NCBI GenBank assembly: GCA_038225475.1
Contig: JBBRRA010000011.1
Coordinates: 1 to 64,000, forward strand
Direction: 5' to 3'
DNA length: 64,000 nt
Source: Polymorphobacter_B sp038225475
GTDB taxonomy: Bacteria; Pseudomonadota; Alphaproteobacteria; Sphingomonadales; Sphingomonadaceae
Part shown: positions 43,952 through 52,244 of the stretch, piece by piece
How positions within the stretch are numbered: position 1 is the first letter of the stretch
Layout of the letters: every line of letters begins with the position of its first letter
Made by a program: the position numbers and the translations under genes
Notes under the pieces: model-generated
Database searches by the model: none
Seen by the model: only the letters and a program-made list of their open reading frames with translations
Told to the model about the DNA's origin: nothing

Positions 43952-44955
43952 CGCACCGCGGGCGCATGAAGCGTGCCCGGTGACTGCGTCGGCAGCGCGG
44001 CCGCGGGTTGGGTCGAGCGCAGGAAATCACCGAACCGCGACTGCAGCGCGGCGTCGTCGCAGCCCTGCACGTCGATGGCAAAGCGGGTGAATTGCTGCTG
44101 CAGGAACAGCGCCTTCAGCACCGACGGCAAGTCGCTTCGCGGTGCGGTTGCAAACGGCTTTGCGGCGCGGTCGAGCACGACGCGATACAGGATTACCAGC
44201 ACGACTGCGACTAGCACCGCCAGCACGGCAATAACCCCTGCCCCCCACAACGCAATACGCTGGATGAAGCCGCCATCGCTGCCGAACACCGCCAGCAGCC
44301 CGGCGATCACCAGTGCCGCAACCCAAGCCGCGAGGACATAGCCGCCGATCGTGAGCAGCCGCTTGATCACCCCCATCGGCAGACCCGATTTGGCCGCAAC
44401 CGCAACGGTATCGGCGTGATAATCGTTGAACGGCATCGTCGTCTCGATCTCGGCTCGCACAAGATAATCGTGAAACGCCGCCGCGCTGTCGATGCCGTCG
44501 AATCCGGTACAGTGCCCGAAGATGTCGGCGAGCTCGGCGCGCGCGGTCGACCACAATGCCTCGGCATAGGCGCGGCGCGCCGCAGCTGCATCGGTCGGTG
44601 CGTCGATATCGGCGGCAAACAGCAAATACGCCGACCCCAGCCGATCGACCGGTTGCGGCAGCAACGGATTAGCGCCGATATTGAGCAACGAGTTTCCCGA
44701 CACCCGCCCGTTGAACGCCGGCTGGTCGATAATCACCAGCCGCGCAAAATGGTTGAGCGTATTGCGCGCGAACGGCGACGGTGCCGGCGCGATCGGCGAT
44801 GCGGCGGTCTGGCTTCCCGTCGGCAGCAGCGCGAGTGTCTGCGCGAGCACATGACGATGCGAGCGCGACGCCTGCGTTACCGGATCGATGATCGACGCAT
44901 TCCGGATCGGGGCCAGCACGGTCAGGAAATAATGGCCGCCGTCGAGGCTGGGCAT
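43945..44955 (-). CDS. Unknown protein with two membrane helices, DyP partner
   Basis: I do not recognise this 336-residue protein. Residues 1-190 look soluble (blocks HFARLVIIDQPAFNG and YLLFAADIDAPTD). Two strong membrane helices follow at about 205-228 and 236-260, then a basic tail of about 70 residues. It overlaps the DyP gene by seven bases and the upstream gene by one, so the three are almost certainly cotranslated. It may bring the peroxidase to the inner membrane, but this is a guess. Confidence 0.75.
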   Translation of the reverse strand: MPSLDGGHYFLTVLAPIRNASIIDPVTQASRSHRHVLAQTLALLPTGSQTAASPIAPAPSPFARNTLNHFARLVIIDQPAFNGRVSGNSLLNIGANPLLPQPVDRLGSAYLLFAADIDAPTDAAAARRAYAEALWSTARAELADIFGHCTGFDGIDSAAAFHDYLVRAEIETTMPFNDYHADTVAVAAKSGLPMGVIKRLLTIGGYVLAAWVAALVIAGLLAVFGSDGGFIQRIALWGAGVIAVLAVLVAVVLVILYRVVLDRAAKPFATAPRSDLPSVLKALFLQQQFTRFAIDVQGCDDAALQSRFGDFLRSTQPAAALPTQSPGTLHAPAVRW

Positions 44956-45656
44956 CAGGCGCTCCGCAGCCGCTGTGCAAAGTCGCGCCGCGCCATGTCG
45001 GCCTTTTGCGTCGCCACCGAGGCGATCGGCGCATAGCCCGGCGCAGCGAGCGAGGTGGCGACGCTGCTCAGCGCGGCACGATATGCAGCAGCAAACGTCG
45101 CTGCATCCGAGGTTGGGTGGCTCTGCGCAAGCGCGGCGAGCGCGCGTTGGACCCGCAGCGCCGCCTTAATGTCGCGCTGCGCCGCACCGGGCGTGGCGTT
45201 GTAGTAATAATGCGTATGGATCTGGTTCGCGCCGATATAATCCTTGAATGTCACGATCGGAATCGAGTGCGGATATTTGGTGCTGGCATACCAGAACAGG
45301 TCGAGCCCGCCTGGAATTCCGTCTGCGAAAGCATCGATATACTGGTCCCATGTGCCGTTGAAGTTCGACAGGAACAGCATGTAGTCGTTTTCGAGGACCT
45401 CGGCGCCCTGCCCGAGGTTCGGCCATTGGTCGCGCCGGATCAGCACCCAGCGCGCAAAATGGATGAGTTTGAGCCCGAGCAGCCCGCTGAGTTGCGCCGG
45501 CATCGTCCGCGCCGCCATGAAGATCAGGCGCTGCAGCCAGGTGCGCGTCGGCCGGATCGGCGTCAACACGTTCATCGCATAGGCTTTGCCAGCGATATTG
45601 GACAACAGCAGCCCCTTCGAACAACAGTCGCTTTCAGACGTCGGTCGCTGCGTCAT
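44955..45656 (-). CDS. Unknown protein, first gene of DyP unit
   Basis: I do not recognise this 233-residue protein. Its central part is aromatic-rich with the block YMLFLSNFNGTWDQYIDAF, followed by GGLDLFWYAS and ANQIHTHYYYNA; the N terminus has one amphipathic or weakly hydrophobic segment (ARTMPAQLSGLLGLKLIHFA). No catalytic motif is evident. Starts at 45656 and at 45575 (MNVLTPI) are both possible. The similar block YLLFAADID in the next gene hints that the two proteins may be distant relatives. Confidence 0.7.
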   Translation of the reverse strand: MTQRPTSESDCCSKGLLLSNIAGKAYAMNVLTPIRPTRTWLQRLIFMAARTMPAQLSGLLGLKLIHFARWVLIRRDQWPNLGQGAEVLENDYMLFLSNFNGTWDQYIDAFADGIPGGLDLFWYASTKYPHSIPIVTFKDYIGANQIHTHYYYNATPGAAQRDIKAALRVQRALAALAQSHPTSDAATFAAAYRAALSSVATSLAAPGYAPIASVATQKADMARRDFAQRLRSA

Positions 45657-45754
45657 AGTGTAGCGCTGCCGCCGATTCGAAGCGAGTCGTTTCGGTTGGC
45701 ACCGGGCATGCGCCGCGCCGTGCGCAAAGGGTGCTGATTACACGACCCGCGACG

Positions 45755-46498
45755 TCAGCAGCCGAGCAGATCCGCGAGCGCTTCAAGGCTGTCGACTTCG
45801 AATTCCCAATCCTGCCGCGCATCGGCATCGGGAGCGCGGCGGCCGCCATATTCCTGCGGCCGCGATACAAACGCCGTCGCCAGTCCGCTCGCGCGCGCCG
45901 CCGCAAGATCGCTGTGATGTGCCGCGACAAGACACAATGCGCCGGGCTCGATCCCGAGCAGGTCGGCCGTCCCGAGATAGGCCTGCGGTAGCGGCTTGAA
46001 ACACTGCGTCGCATCGGCACCAAGGACCGCGTCCCACGGCAAGCCGGCACGGCGCGCCATCTCGAGGATCAGCGCGACATTGCCGTTCGACAGCGTGACG
46101 ATCGGAAACCGCCGTTTCAACCGCAGCAAGCCGGGCACCGCATCGGGCCATGGCAGCAACCGCCGCCATGCCTGCGCCAGCATCGTCAGCCGCGCGTCGC
46201 CGACAGCTGCCCGGTCGACACCCAGCGCGGACAACAGCTGCTCGAGCGTTTCGCGATTGAGAATATCGAGCCGGGTATAAGGCCGCTGCCCGGACCGGCA
46301 TGCCTCGAGCGCGGGCTGGTACATCCCACGCCACGCATCGGCGAAAGCAGCGGCGTCGATATCGTCGCGGCCGATCTCTGCAAAGCATGCCGCCGCCTCT
46401 CGCGCGATCCCCGACCGCCAGTCGACGACCGTCCCAAAGACATCGAACGCCAACGCCTCGATCGCGCGCACCGGGGTGTCGCCGCTCGTGCCGGTCAT
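45755..46498 (-). CDS. Haloacid dehalogenase, type II (HAD family)
   Basis: The 247-residue protein has the nucleophile block AFDVFGTVVDWRSGIAREA, the TLSNGNVAL motif, the FKPLPQAYLGTADLLG block and the AAHHSDLAAARASGL motif of type II L-2-haloacid dehalogenases. Family members remove halogen from short 2-haloacids, but many paralogues have other substrates. The start at 46498 sits in ATGA with the stop of a small upstream gene. Confidence 0.9.
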   Translation of the reverse strand: MTGTSGDTPVRAIEALAFDVFGTVVDWRSGIAREAAACFAEIGRDDIDAAAFADAWRGMYQPALEACRSGQRPYTRLDILNRETLEQLLSALGVDRAAVGDARLTMLAQAWRRLLPWPDAVPGLLRLKRRFPIVTLSNGNVALILEMARRAGLPWDAVLGADATQCFKPLPQAYLGTADLLGIEPGALCLVAAHHSDLAAARASGLATAFVSRPQEYGGRRAPDADARQDWEFEVDSLEALADLLGC

Positions 46499-46644
46499 TT
46501 GTCGCCGGTGAAGCGTTTGACCTTCACCGGCAGATCCTTGCCCTTGGTCCGGCGCGAGGGGATTTGCACGGGGTTGCGCTTTTTCCATTGCGCCCAGGTC
46601 ATCGGACCGTCGGGCGTATCGATCATCTCATCATCCATCGACAT
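46495..46644 (-). CDS. Conserved-looking 49-residue protein
   Basis: This short frame encodes a charged 49-residue protein beginning MSMDDEMIDTPDG and rich in Lys/Arg in its second half (KKRNPVQIPSRRTKGKDLP). It has a plausible ribosome site (AAGGGCG), uses codons like its neighbours, and its stop overlaps the haloacid dehalogenase start in ATGA. There is no membrane segment. I do not know its function. Confidence 0.7.
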   Translation of the reverse strand: MSMDDEMIDTPDGPMTWAQWKKRNPVQIPSRRTKGKDLPVKVKRFTGDK

Positions 46645-46680
46645 CGTCGTTCGCCCTTGGCCAGCTTCGGCAACAGCGTA

Positions 46681-47238
46681 TCACTCCGCAATCGTCCCGG
46701 CGAATTCGCTCGCTTCACCAAGCCTTGGCACCAGCGCGAGCCAATCGCGCGCCAGCAGCCGCGCCTGCCGTCCGCGGAGCGCCGCGATCGGCCCGCCATG
46801 CGTCACCACCGCAACCCGGCAATCGGGCAGCCGGGACCAGGCCCGCACTGCGCGGTCGGCGAGTTCGGCCGTGGTCTCGCCGCCTCCGGGTCGGAAGCTG
46901 TCGGGGGCATCGATCATCCCGTCCATCGCGTTGCCGCTACTTCGATAGATTGCCGCCCAGCTGCGTCGCTCCCATTCGCCGAAATCGCGTTCTTGCCAAT
47001 CGGCGTCGGTGTGCAGCGTGGCGCGGGTCACGCCCGCCAGCCACCGCGCCAGACGTTCCGCGCGGCGCAAGCCCGAGTGAATAACCACGTCGGGTTTCCA
47101 TCCGGCCAGCGCGCGCGCAACATCGCGGGCGTGCGCCGCGCCCGCACGGCTGAGCCCAGGATCGCTGACCCCATAGCAGCGGCCGCGCCACGCGCGCGCG
47201 ACTTCGGTATGCCGGATCAGCAGCACGGCGCGGGTCAT
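46681..47238 (-). CDS. cobC: Alpha-ribazole phosphatase (histidine phosphatase family)
   Basis: The 185-residue product has the phosphohistidine motif LLIRHTEVA, a second conserved block HSGLRRAERLARWLA and the catalytic VVTHGGPIAAL. In a cobalamin locus such proteins remove phosphate from alpha-ribazole phosphate during nucleotide-loop assembly. Its ATG overlaps the cobS stop by four bases, which supports that role over general phosphatase activity. Confidence 0.88.
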   Translation of the reverse strand: MTRAVLLIRHTEVARAWRGRCYGVSDPGLSRAGAAHARDVARALAGWKPDVVIHSGLRRAERLARWLAGVTRATLHTDADWQERDFGEWERRSWAAIYRSSGNAMDGMIDAPDSFRPGGGETTAELADRAVRAWSRLPDCRVAVVTHGGPIAALRGRQARLLARDWLALVPRLGEASEFAGTIAE

Positions 47239-48029
47239 CGCAGCGCGGTGGCAGCAAGCAGCATCAGCAGCTGCCCGGCATAGGCGGCAAACCCGAGGCA
47301 ATCGCCGGTGCTGCCGCCGATGCGACGGCGCAGGACAGCGCGGAACCAGAACACAAACGCCGTTGCGCCCAGCACCGCCGCCGCCATGCGAAGCGGCTCG
47401 CCCAAGGCAAACGGCAGCAATGCGGGGGCCGCAGTCAGGATCGCAAAGCCGGCCCGGCGCAGCGTGACCTCGCCCGCGATATCCTTGGCGAGGCCAGTGC
47501 CCGCCGGTGCAGGGGCGATCAGCAGCATGACCGCGACCGCGACGAGGCGGCCGAAACAAGCCGAGGCGATAATCGCGAGCGCTGCTACAGCCGGCGGGAG
47601 TTGCATCAACACGGTAGCCATTAGTGCCGCGCGCGTACCGACGGCCAATATCAGTCCCAGCGCGCCGTAGCTGCCGATGCGGCTGTCCTTGAGGATGCGG
47701 CGCACGTCGTCGGGCGACTGGCCGCCGCCGAACGCATCGCAGAAATCGGCGACCGCATCCTCGTGGAACGCGCCGGTCAACCGCGCTTCGACAATGAGCG
47801 CGAGTGGTACTGCGACGAACGCCGGCCAAAGCTGAAATGTGGCGATTGCAACCGCAGCAGTCACGCTGCCCACCAGCGCGCCGACCAGCGGGAACCAGCC
47901 GATCGAGCGGCGCAGCCCAACCTGTACCACAGCCGCCGATAACCGGTCGGTCGCCGACACCGGGATGCGCGTCAGAAACTGGACCGCCAGCAGCGGCGGT
48001 GCCCACCACGGGCATACCGCGCCGCTCAC
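47235..48029 (-). CDS. cobS: Adenosylcobinamide-GDP ribazoletransferase (cobalamin synthase)
   Basis: CobS joins adenosylcobinamide-GDP to alpha-ribazole in the inner membrane. The 264-residue product has several membrane helices and the family blocks LLAVQFLTRIPV near the start, FHEDAVADFCDAFGGG with the metal-binding acids, and RRRIGGSTGDCLGFAA near the end. The start is GTG at 48029, overlapping the cobT stop in GTGA. Confidence 0.95.
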   Translation of the reverse strand: MSGAVCPWWAPPLLAVQFLTRIPVSATDRLSAAVVQVGLRRSIGWFPLVGALVGSVTAAVAIATFQLWPAFVAVPLALIVEARLTGAFHEDAVADFCDAFGGGQSPDDVRRILKDSRIGSYGALGLILAVGTRAALMATVLMQLPPAVAALAIIASACFGRLVAVAVMLLIAPAPAGTGLAKDIAGEVTLRRAGFAILTAAPALLPFALGEPLRMAAAVLGATAFVFWFRAVLRRRIGGSTGDCLGFAAYAGQLLMLLAATALR

Positions 48030-49033
48030 CCGCCGAGATCCGCCAGCAACGCTACGTCGGTCAATAATGCCGCCGCGCTGTCGAGCAGCGGCAGCGCCAC
48101 CAGCGCGCCGGTGCCCTCGCCGAGCCGCATCTGCCAATCGAGCAACGGCTCGAGATCGAGCGTCGCCAGCGCGGCGCGGTGCCCCGGCTCGGCGGATTGA
48201 TGCGCGGCGATCATCGCGCGCGCCGTGCCCGGTACCAGCCGCTCGGCAACCAGCGCCGCGGCTGTCGCGACATAGCCGTCGAGCAGCAGCGTCGCGCCTC
48301 GTGCCGCGCCGGTGGCGAAAAATCCCGCCATCGCGGCGATCTCGAACCCTGCGACATCGGCAATCGCGCGGCGGGCATCATCGGCGAGCAGTGCGCCGGC
48401 GCGCGCGGTGGCCACATCGACCACGCGGCGCTTGGCGATCATCGACACATCGTCGGCCCCCGCGCCGCGCCCGACTGATATCTCGATGCCGATGCCCGTC
48501 AATAGCACTGTCAGGCACGCCGCCGATGTCGTGTTGCCGATGCCCATTTCGCCCGCGATCAGCAGCGCATACCCCTCGTCGTGCGCGCGTTGCGCCTCGG
48601 TCGCGCCGACGCGCCACGCCGCATCGAACTGTGCCAGCGTCATCGCCGCGCCGACGGCAAGGTCGTCGGTGCCGGGGGCAACGCTTGCGGCGTTGAAGAA
48701 TGGCGGCGGCGCGCCCGCTGGCGGTGAAACGGCACCGACGTCCACCACACGCAAGTCGCAGCCATGCGCCGCCGCAAGCGCGCTGCTTGTCGCCCGTCCC
48801 GCGAGGATGGTGCCCAGCATCAATCCGGTCACCGCCGACGGCCACGCGCTGACGCCTTGCGCCACCACGCCGTGATCGGCGGCGAAGAGCACGATGCGGC
48901 GCGGCCGCGTCTGCGGGTCAAGCCGTTGCTGGATGACTGCCAGCTCCACCGCAAGCGTCTCGAGCCGACCGAGGCTGCGCTGCGGCTTGGCGAGGCTATC
49001 GAGCCGCGCCCATGCCGTGGCTTCGTCGATCAT
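48026..49033 (-). CDS. cobT: Nicotinate-nucleotide-dimethylbenzimidazole phosphoribosyltransferase
   Basis: CobT makes alpha-ribazole phosphate from dimethylbenzimidazole. The blocks LAKPQRSLGRLE, VLFAADHGV and LIAGEMGIGNTTSAACL are family signatures, the last binding the nucleotide. At 335 residues it is the normal size. It overlaps cobS and lies 34 bases after the BtuD-type gene. Confidence 0.96.
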   Translation of the reverse strand: MIDEATAWARLDSLAKPQRSLGRLETLAVELAVIQQRLDPQTRPRRIVLFAADHGVVAQGVSAWPSAVTGLMLGTILAGRATSSALAAAHGCDLRVVDVGAVSPPAGAPPPFFNAASVAPGTDDLAVGAAMTLAQFDAAWRVGATEAQRAHDEGYALLIAGEMGIGNTTSAACLTVLLTGIGIEISVGRGAGADDVSMIAKRRVVDVATARAGALLADDARRAIADVAGFEIAAMAGFFATGAARGATLLLDGYVATAAALVAERLVPGTARAMIAAHQSAEPGHRAALATLDLEPLLDWQMRLGEGTGALVALPLLDSAAALLTDVALLADLGG

Positions 49034-49067
49034 CGGGCACCCCCTTCGGTGGCAAGGCAGTCGCCGG

Positions 49068-49844
49068 TCATGGCCCGCGATGCGTTGGGACGATGAAGCG
49101 CTGGCCTTCGGGCGTCGTCCCGAAGTGCGCGGCGACGCCGTAGGTTTCGGCGATCAGCGCGGTAGTCAGTACGGTGTCGGGCGCACCCTGTGCCACCACC
49201 CGCCCGGCGCGCATCAGCAGCACAGCATCGGCAACGCGCGCCGCATGGTTGAGGTCGTGGAGCACGACGACCACACCCGCCCCGGTGCGCGCCACAGCGC
49301 GCAGGCAATCGAGCCCGTCGAGCTGGTGCGCCGGATCGAGATTGGCGAGCGGTTCGTCGGCGAGCAGCCATTCGGGCTCGCCCGCGAGAACGCGTGCCAG
49401 CAACACACGCGCGCGCTCGCCGCCCGACAGCGTATTGACGCCGCGCGCTGCAAAGCGCGTGCAGTCGGTGGCCAGCATGGCGCGGGTTATAGCGGCGCGG
49501 TCGGCGTCGCTTGCCGCCCAGCGCCCGCGATGCGGAAAGCGGCCGAGCGCCACCAACGTCGCGACATCGATGTCCCAATGCACATCGGCGGTCTGCGGCA
49601 GAAAACCGATGCGCCGCGCAAGGTCACGGCGCGACAGCGCGGCGCGGGGCACGCCGCCGAGCAGCACGCTGCCGCTATCGGCATCGCGCAATCCGCCGAG
49701 GCAGGCGAGCAAGGTCGACTTGCCCGCGCCATTGGGGCCAAGGACGGCGGTGACGCTGCCCGGGCGGAACGCCGTGCTGACACCGTCCAGAATGCGTGTT
49801 CCACTGAGGGTCAGCGACAGGCCGGCGGCGGCGAGCATGCTCAT
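49068..49844 (-). CDS. btuD: Cobalamin ABC transporter ATPase
   Basis: The 258-residue ATPase has Walker A GPNGAGKSTLLACLGG, signature LSGGERARVLLARVLAG and Walker B EWLLADEPLANLD. It resembles the FecE/BtuD group that energises uptake of corrinoids or siderophores. The ATG overlaps the permease stop in ATGA. The corrinoid assignment comes from the riboswitch-led locus. Confidence 0.93.
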   Translation of the reverse strand: MSMLAAAGLSLTLSGTRILDGVSTAFRPGSVTAVLGPNGAGKSTLLACLGGLRDADSGSVLLGGVPRAALSRRDLARRIGFLPQTADVHWDIDVATLVALGRFPHRGRWAASDADRAAITRAMLATDCTRFAARGVNTLSGGERARVLLARVLAGEPEWLLADEPLANLDPAHQLDGLDCLRAVARTGAGVVVVLHDLNHAARVADAVLLMRAGRVVAQGAPDTVLTTALIAETYGVAAHFGTTPEGQRFIVPTHRGP

Positions 49845-50806
49845 GCGAGGCCCCGGCGCAGCTTGAGCAGCAGGATGAGAAAGAACGGCCCGCCGAGCAT
49901 CGCCATCGCGATACCCAGCCGCAGCTCGCTCACCGTCGGCGCGGCGCGGACAAGGCAATCGGCGAGCACGAGCAGCAGCGCCCCGCCGATTGCCGACGGT
50001 AGCAGCACCGCCGACGGCCGGTTGCCGACCAGCGGCCGCACCAGATGCGGCACGATCAGCCCGACAAAGCCGATGATCCCCGCCGCAGCCACCGACGCCC
50101 CGACGCACAAGCCCACGCCGAGCACGATCAGGATTTGCAGCCGCAGGGGATCGACCCCCATCGACCGGGCTGCGCTTTCACCGAGCGTCAGCGCATCGAG
50201 CGTGCGCCCGGTCAGCGCCAATAATAGCGCGCCGACGCCGATCACAGGCAGCGCAATCGCCACATCGTCCCAGCTGCGATCGGTCAGCGCGCCCATCAAC
50301 CACGTGACGATCTGCGACGTCGCGAACGGCGTCGGGGCAAGGCTGATTGCCAGCGCCGTCATCGACCCCGCAACGCTCGACAGGATGATCCCGGCCAGCG
50401 TGAACACGATAACGCTGCCCGATTGGCCGACGAGCAGCGCCAGCAGCGCCATCGACACAGCCGCGCCGGTAAGCGCAAACGCCGGCAGGAACCAGAACGC
50501 CGTAGAGCCGAAGAACAACGAGATCACGGCCCCGAGCGCTGCGCCCGCCGACACCCCGAACAGCCCCGGATCGGCAAGCGGGTTGCGCAAATACCCCTGC
50601 ATCGCCGCCCCCGACAGCCCGAGCCCTGCCCCGACCGCTGCCGCCAGTATCGTTCGCGGCAGCCGCAATTCCATGATGATGAGCCAGCGCGGATCGCCGC
50701 TGTGCCACGCCGAGAACGGCACCCAGACCTTGCCGGCGATCAGCGACAGCAGCATCGCTGCGGCCAGCCCGGCGACCAGCAACAGGGTGGCGCGTGCGCC
50801 CTTCAC
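49841..50806 (-). CDS. btuC: Cobalamin ABC transporter permease
   Basis: The 321-residue FecCD-type permease has about nine or ten membrane helices and the coupling block GAAMQGYLRNPLADPGLFGVS, followed by GIIGFVGLIVPHLVRP. It imports the substrate delivered by the BtuF-like protein. The start is GTG at 50806; the frame remains open further upstream into btuF. Confidence 0.94.
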   Translation of the reverse strand: MKGARATLLLVAGLAAAMLLSLIAGKVWVPFSAWHSGDPRWLIIMELRLPRTILAAAVGAGLGLSGAAMQGYLRNPLADPGLFGVSAGAALGAVISLFFGSTAFWFLPAFALTGAAVSMALLALLVGQSGSVIVFTLAGIILSSVAGSMTALAISLAPTPFATSQIVTWLMGALTDRSWDDVAIALPVIGVGALLLALTGRTLDALTLGESAARSMGVDPLRLQILIVLGVGLCVGASVAAAGIIGFVGLIVPHLVRPLVGNRPSAVLLPSAIGGALLLVLADCLVRAAPTVSELRLGIAMAMLGGPFFLILLLKLRRGLA

Positions 50807-50816
50807 TGCGCGCGCT

Positions 50817-51614
50817 TCACAGCGACCGCCTGACCGCCGACAGGCGCGCCACGGCATCGATGATGGTCGGGCCACCGCAGTGCAACAGTCGTTCGGGATA
50901 AGCACGGACGGCAATTCGGCGCGCGAGCGGTTGCATCACCGGATGGCCGAGCATGCGGTCCGAACGATCGGCATCACCGACCGAGAACAGCACTTGCGGC
51001 GGCCGCGCGACGAGATATTCGAGCGGCAGCACATCCCACTGCTGCAGCCCAAGATCGGCACTAAGGTTATGAAAGCCGCTGATCCGCAGCAGTTCGTCGG
51101 CGAGCGTCCCACGACCGGGCACGAGGCCGCCGCCCTGCCAGATCAGCGCGGGGACCGCCGGACCGGTGGCGTGTGCGCGTTGGACCGCCGCATCGACCCT
51201 TGCCACCAGCGCCGCGCCGCGTCGCGGATGGCCGACGAGCGCGGCAATCTCAACGATCTGCGCGTTGCTCTCGGCGATGCTCACCGGAACGCCAAGCTGC
51301 ACCAGCTTGATCCCCATCCGCCGCAACGCCGCGATCGTCGACGGCGCGACATGCCCGCCGGCGATCACCAGATCGGGTGCGAGCGCAACCACTTCTTCGG
51401 CGGTGCCCGAGGTTGCCGTGAAGCGCATCGCCTGCGCGATCGGGATCGAGGTGGCGCGCGGATCCTGCGAATAGTGACTGATCCCGGCAATCTGCGCCGG
51501 GTCCGCCACTTCCATCAGCACCGCATCGACGCAGGGATTGATCGAGACAATGCGCGGCGCAGCCTGCGCCCGGCCGCCGAGGATCAGCACCGCGAGCAGG
51601 CCCAGCCGGATCAA
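50817..51614 (-). CDS. btuF: Cobalamin periplasmic binding protein
   Basis: The 265-residue precursor has a signal peptide (to about ARAQAA) and a class III periplasmic binding fold with the PRIVSINPCVDAVLMEV start and the DLVIAGGHVAPSTI helix linker region. It should capture corrinoid in the periplasm for BtuC and BtuD. The start is TTG at 51614, overlapping the cobO stop. No alternative ATG fits the signal. Confidence 0.92.
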   Translation of the reverse strand: MIRLGLLAVLILGGRAQAAPRIVSINPCVDAVLMEVADPAQIAGISHYSQDPRATSIPIAQAMRFTATSGTAEEVVALAPDLVIAGGHVAPSTIAALRRMGIKLVQLGVPVSIAESNAQIVEIAALVGHPRRGAALVARVDAAVQRAHATGPAVPALIWQGGGLVPGRGTLADELLRISGFHNLSADLGLQQWDVLPLEYLVARPPQVLFSVGDADRSDRMLGHPVMQPLARRIAVRAYPERLLHCGGPTIIDAVARLSAVRRSL

Positions 51615-52222
51615 TATTCGACACCCTTTTGCGCCATGAAGCCCGCGTTGAACGGGTGCTTCACCTCGTCGAACTCGGTGATCAGGTCTGCGATCTCGAG
51701 CAGTTGCGGCTTCGCGTTGCGGCCGGTGATGCAGATATGCTTGGTCAGCGGACGATCGGCGAGGAACGCGACGATTTCATCGACCGGCAGCGTGTCGTCG
51801 CGCAGCACGATGTTGAGCTCATCGAGAATGATGAAATCATAGGCGGGATCGAGGATCAACGCCTTCGATCGCTCCCATGCGGCGCGCGCCGCCGCGATAT
51901 CGCGCGCCCGGTCCTGCGTATCCCAGGTGAACCCCTCGCCCATGACTTCAAAGCTCAGCAGGTCGGGGTTGGCCGTGAAAAAGTTCTTTTCGCCGGTTTC
52001 CCAACTGCCCTTCACATATTGCACGATACCGACCTTCATGCCCCAGCCAAGGCTGCGGATCGCCATGCCGAACGCCGACGACGACTTGCCCTTGCCGTTA
52101 CCGGTGTGAACCAGCAGCAGCCCGCGTTCGAGCGTGTGGCGCGCCTGCATCCGCTCGCGCGCCACCTGCACGCGCTTCATCCTCGCGTTATGGCGGGCAA
52201 AATCCTCGTCGGTTTCGGTCAT
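51611..52222 (-). CDS. cobO: Cob(I)yrinic acid a,c-diamide adenosyltransferase
   Basis: CobO attaches the 5'-deoxyadenosyl group of ATP to Co(I) corrinoid. The P-loop is VHTGNGKGKSSSAFGMA, with the family blocks GIVQYVKGSWETGE, FIILDELNIVLRDD and HICITGRNAKP. The start at MTETDEDF gives 203 residues, the standard length. It lies 22 bases after btuB. Confidence 0.96.
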   Translation of the reverse strand: MTETDEDFARHNARMKRVQVARERMQARHTLERGLLLVHTGNGKGKSSSAFGMAIRSLGWGMKVGIVQYVKGSWETGEKNFFTANPDLLSFEVMGEGFTWDTQDRARDIAAARAAWERSKALILDPAYDFIILDELNIVLRDDTLPVDEIVAFLADRPLTKHICITGRNAKPQLLEIADLITEFDEVKHPFNAGFMAQKGVEY

Positions 52223-52244
52223 GCCGGAATCCCTGTCGCCGCTA

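Noticed and set aside
46681..48015. A long minus-strand open frame running from cobC through cobS
   Set aside because: Only its last 185 codons match a protein family (CobC). The upstream part is an out-of-frame shadow of cobS, which has a clear GTG start and family motifs in its own frame.
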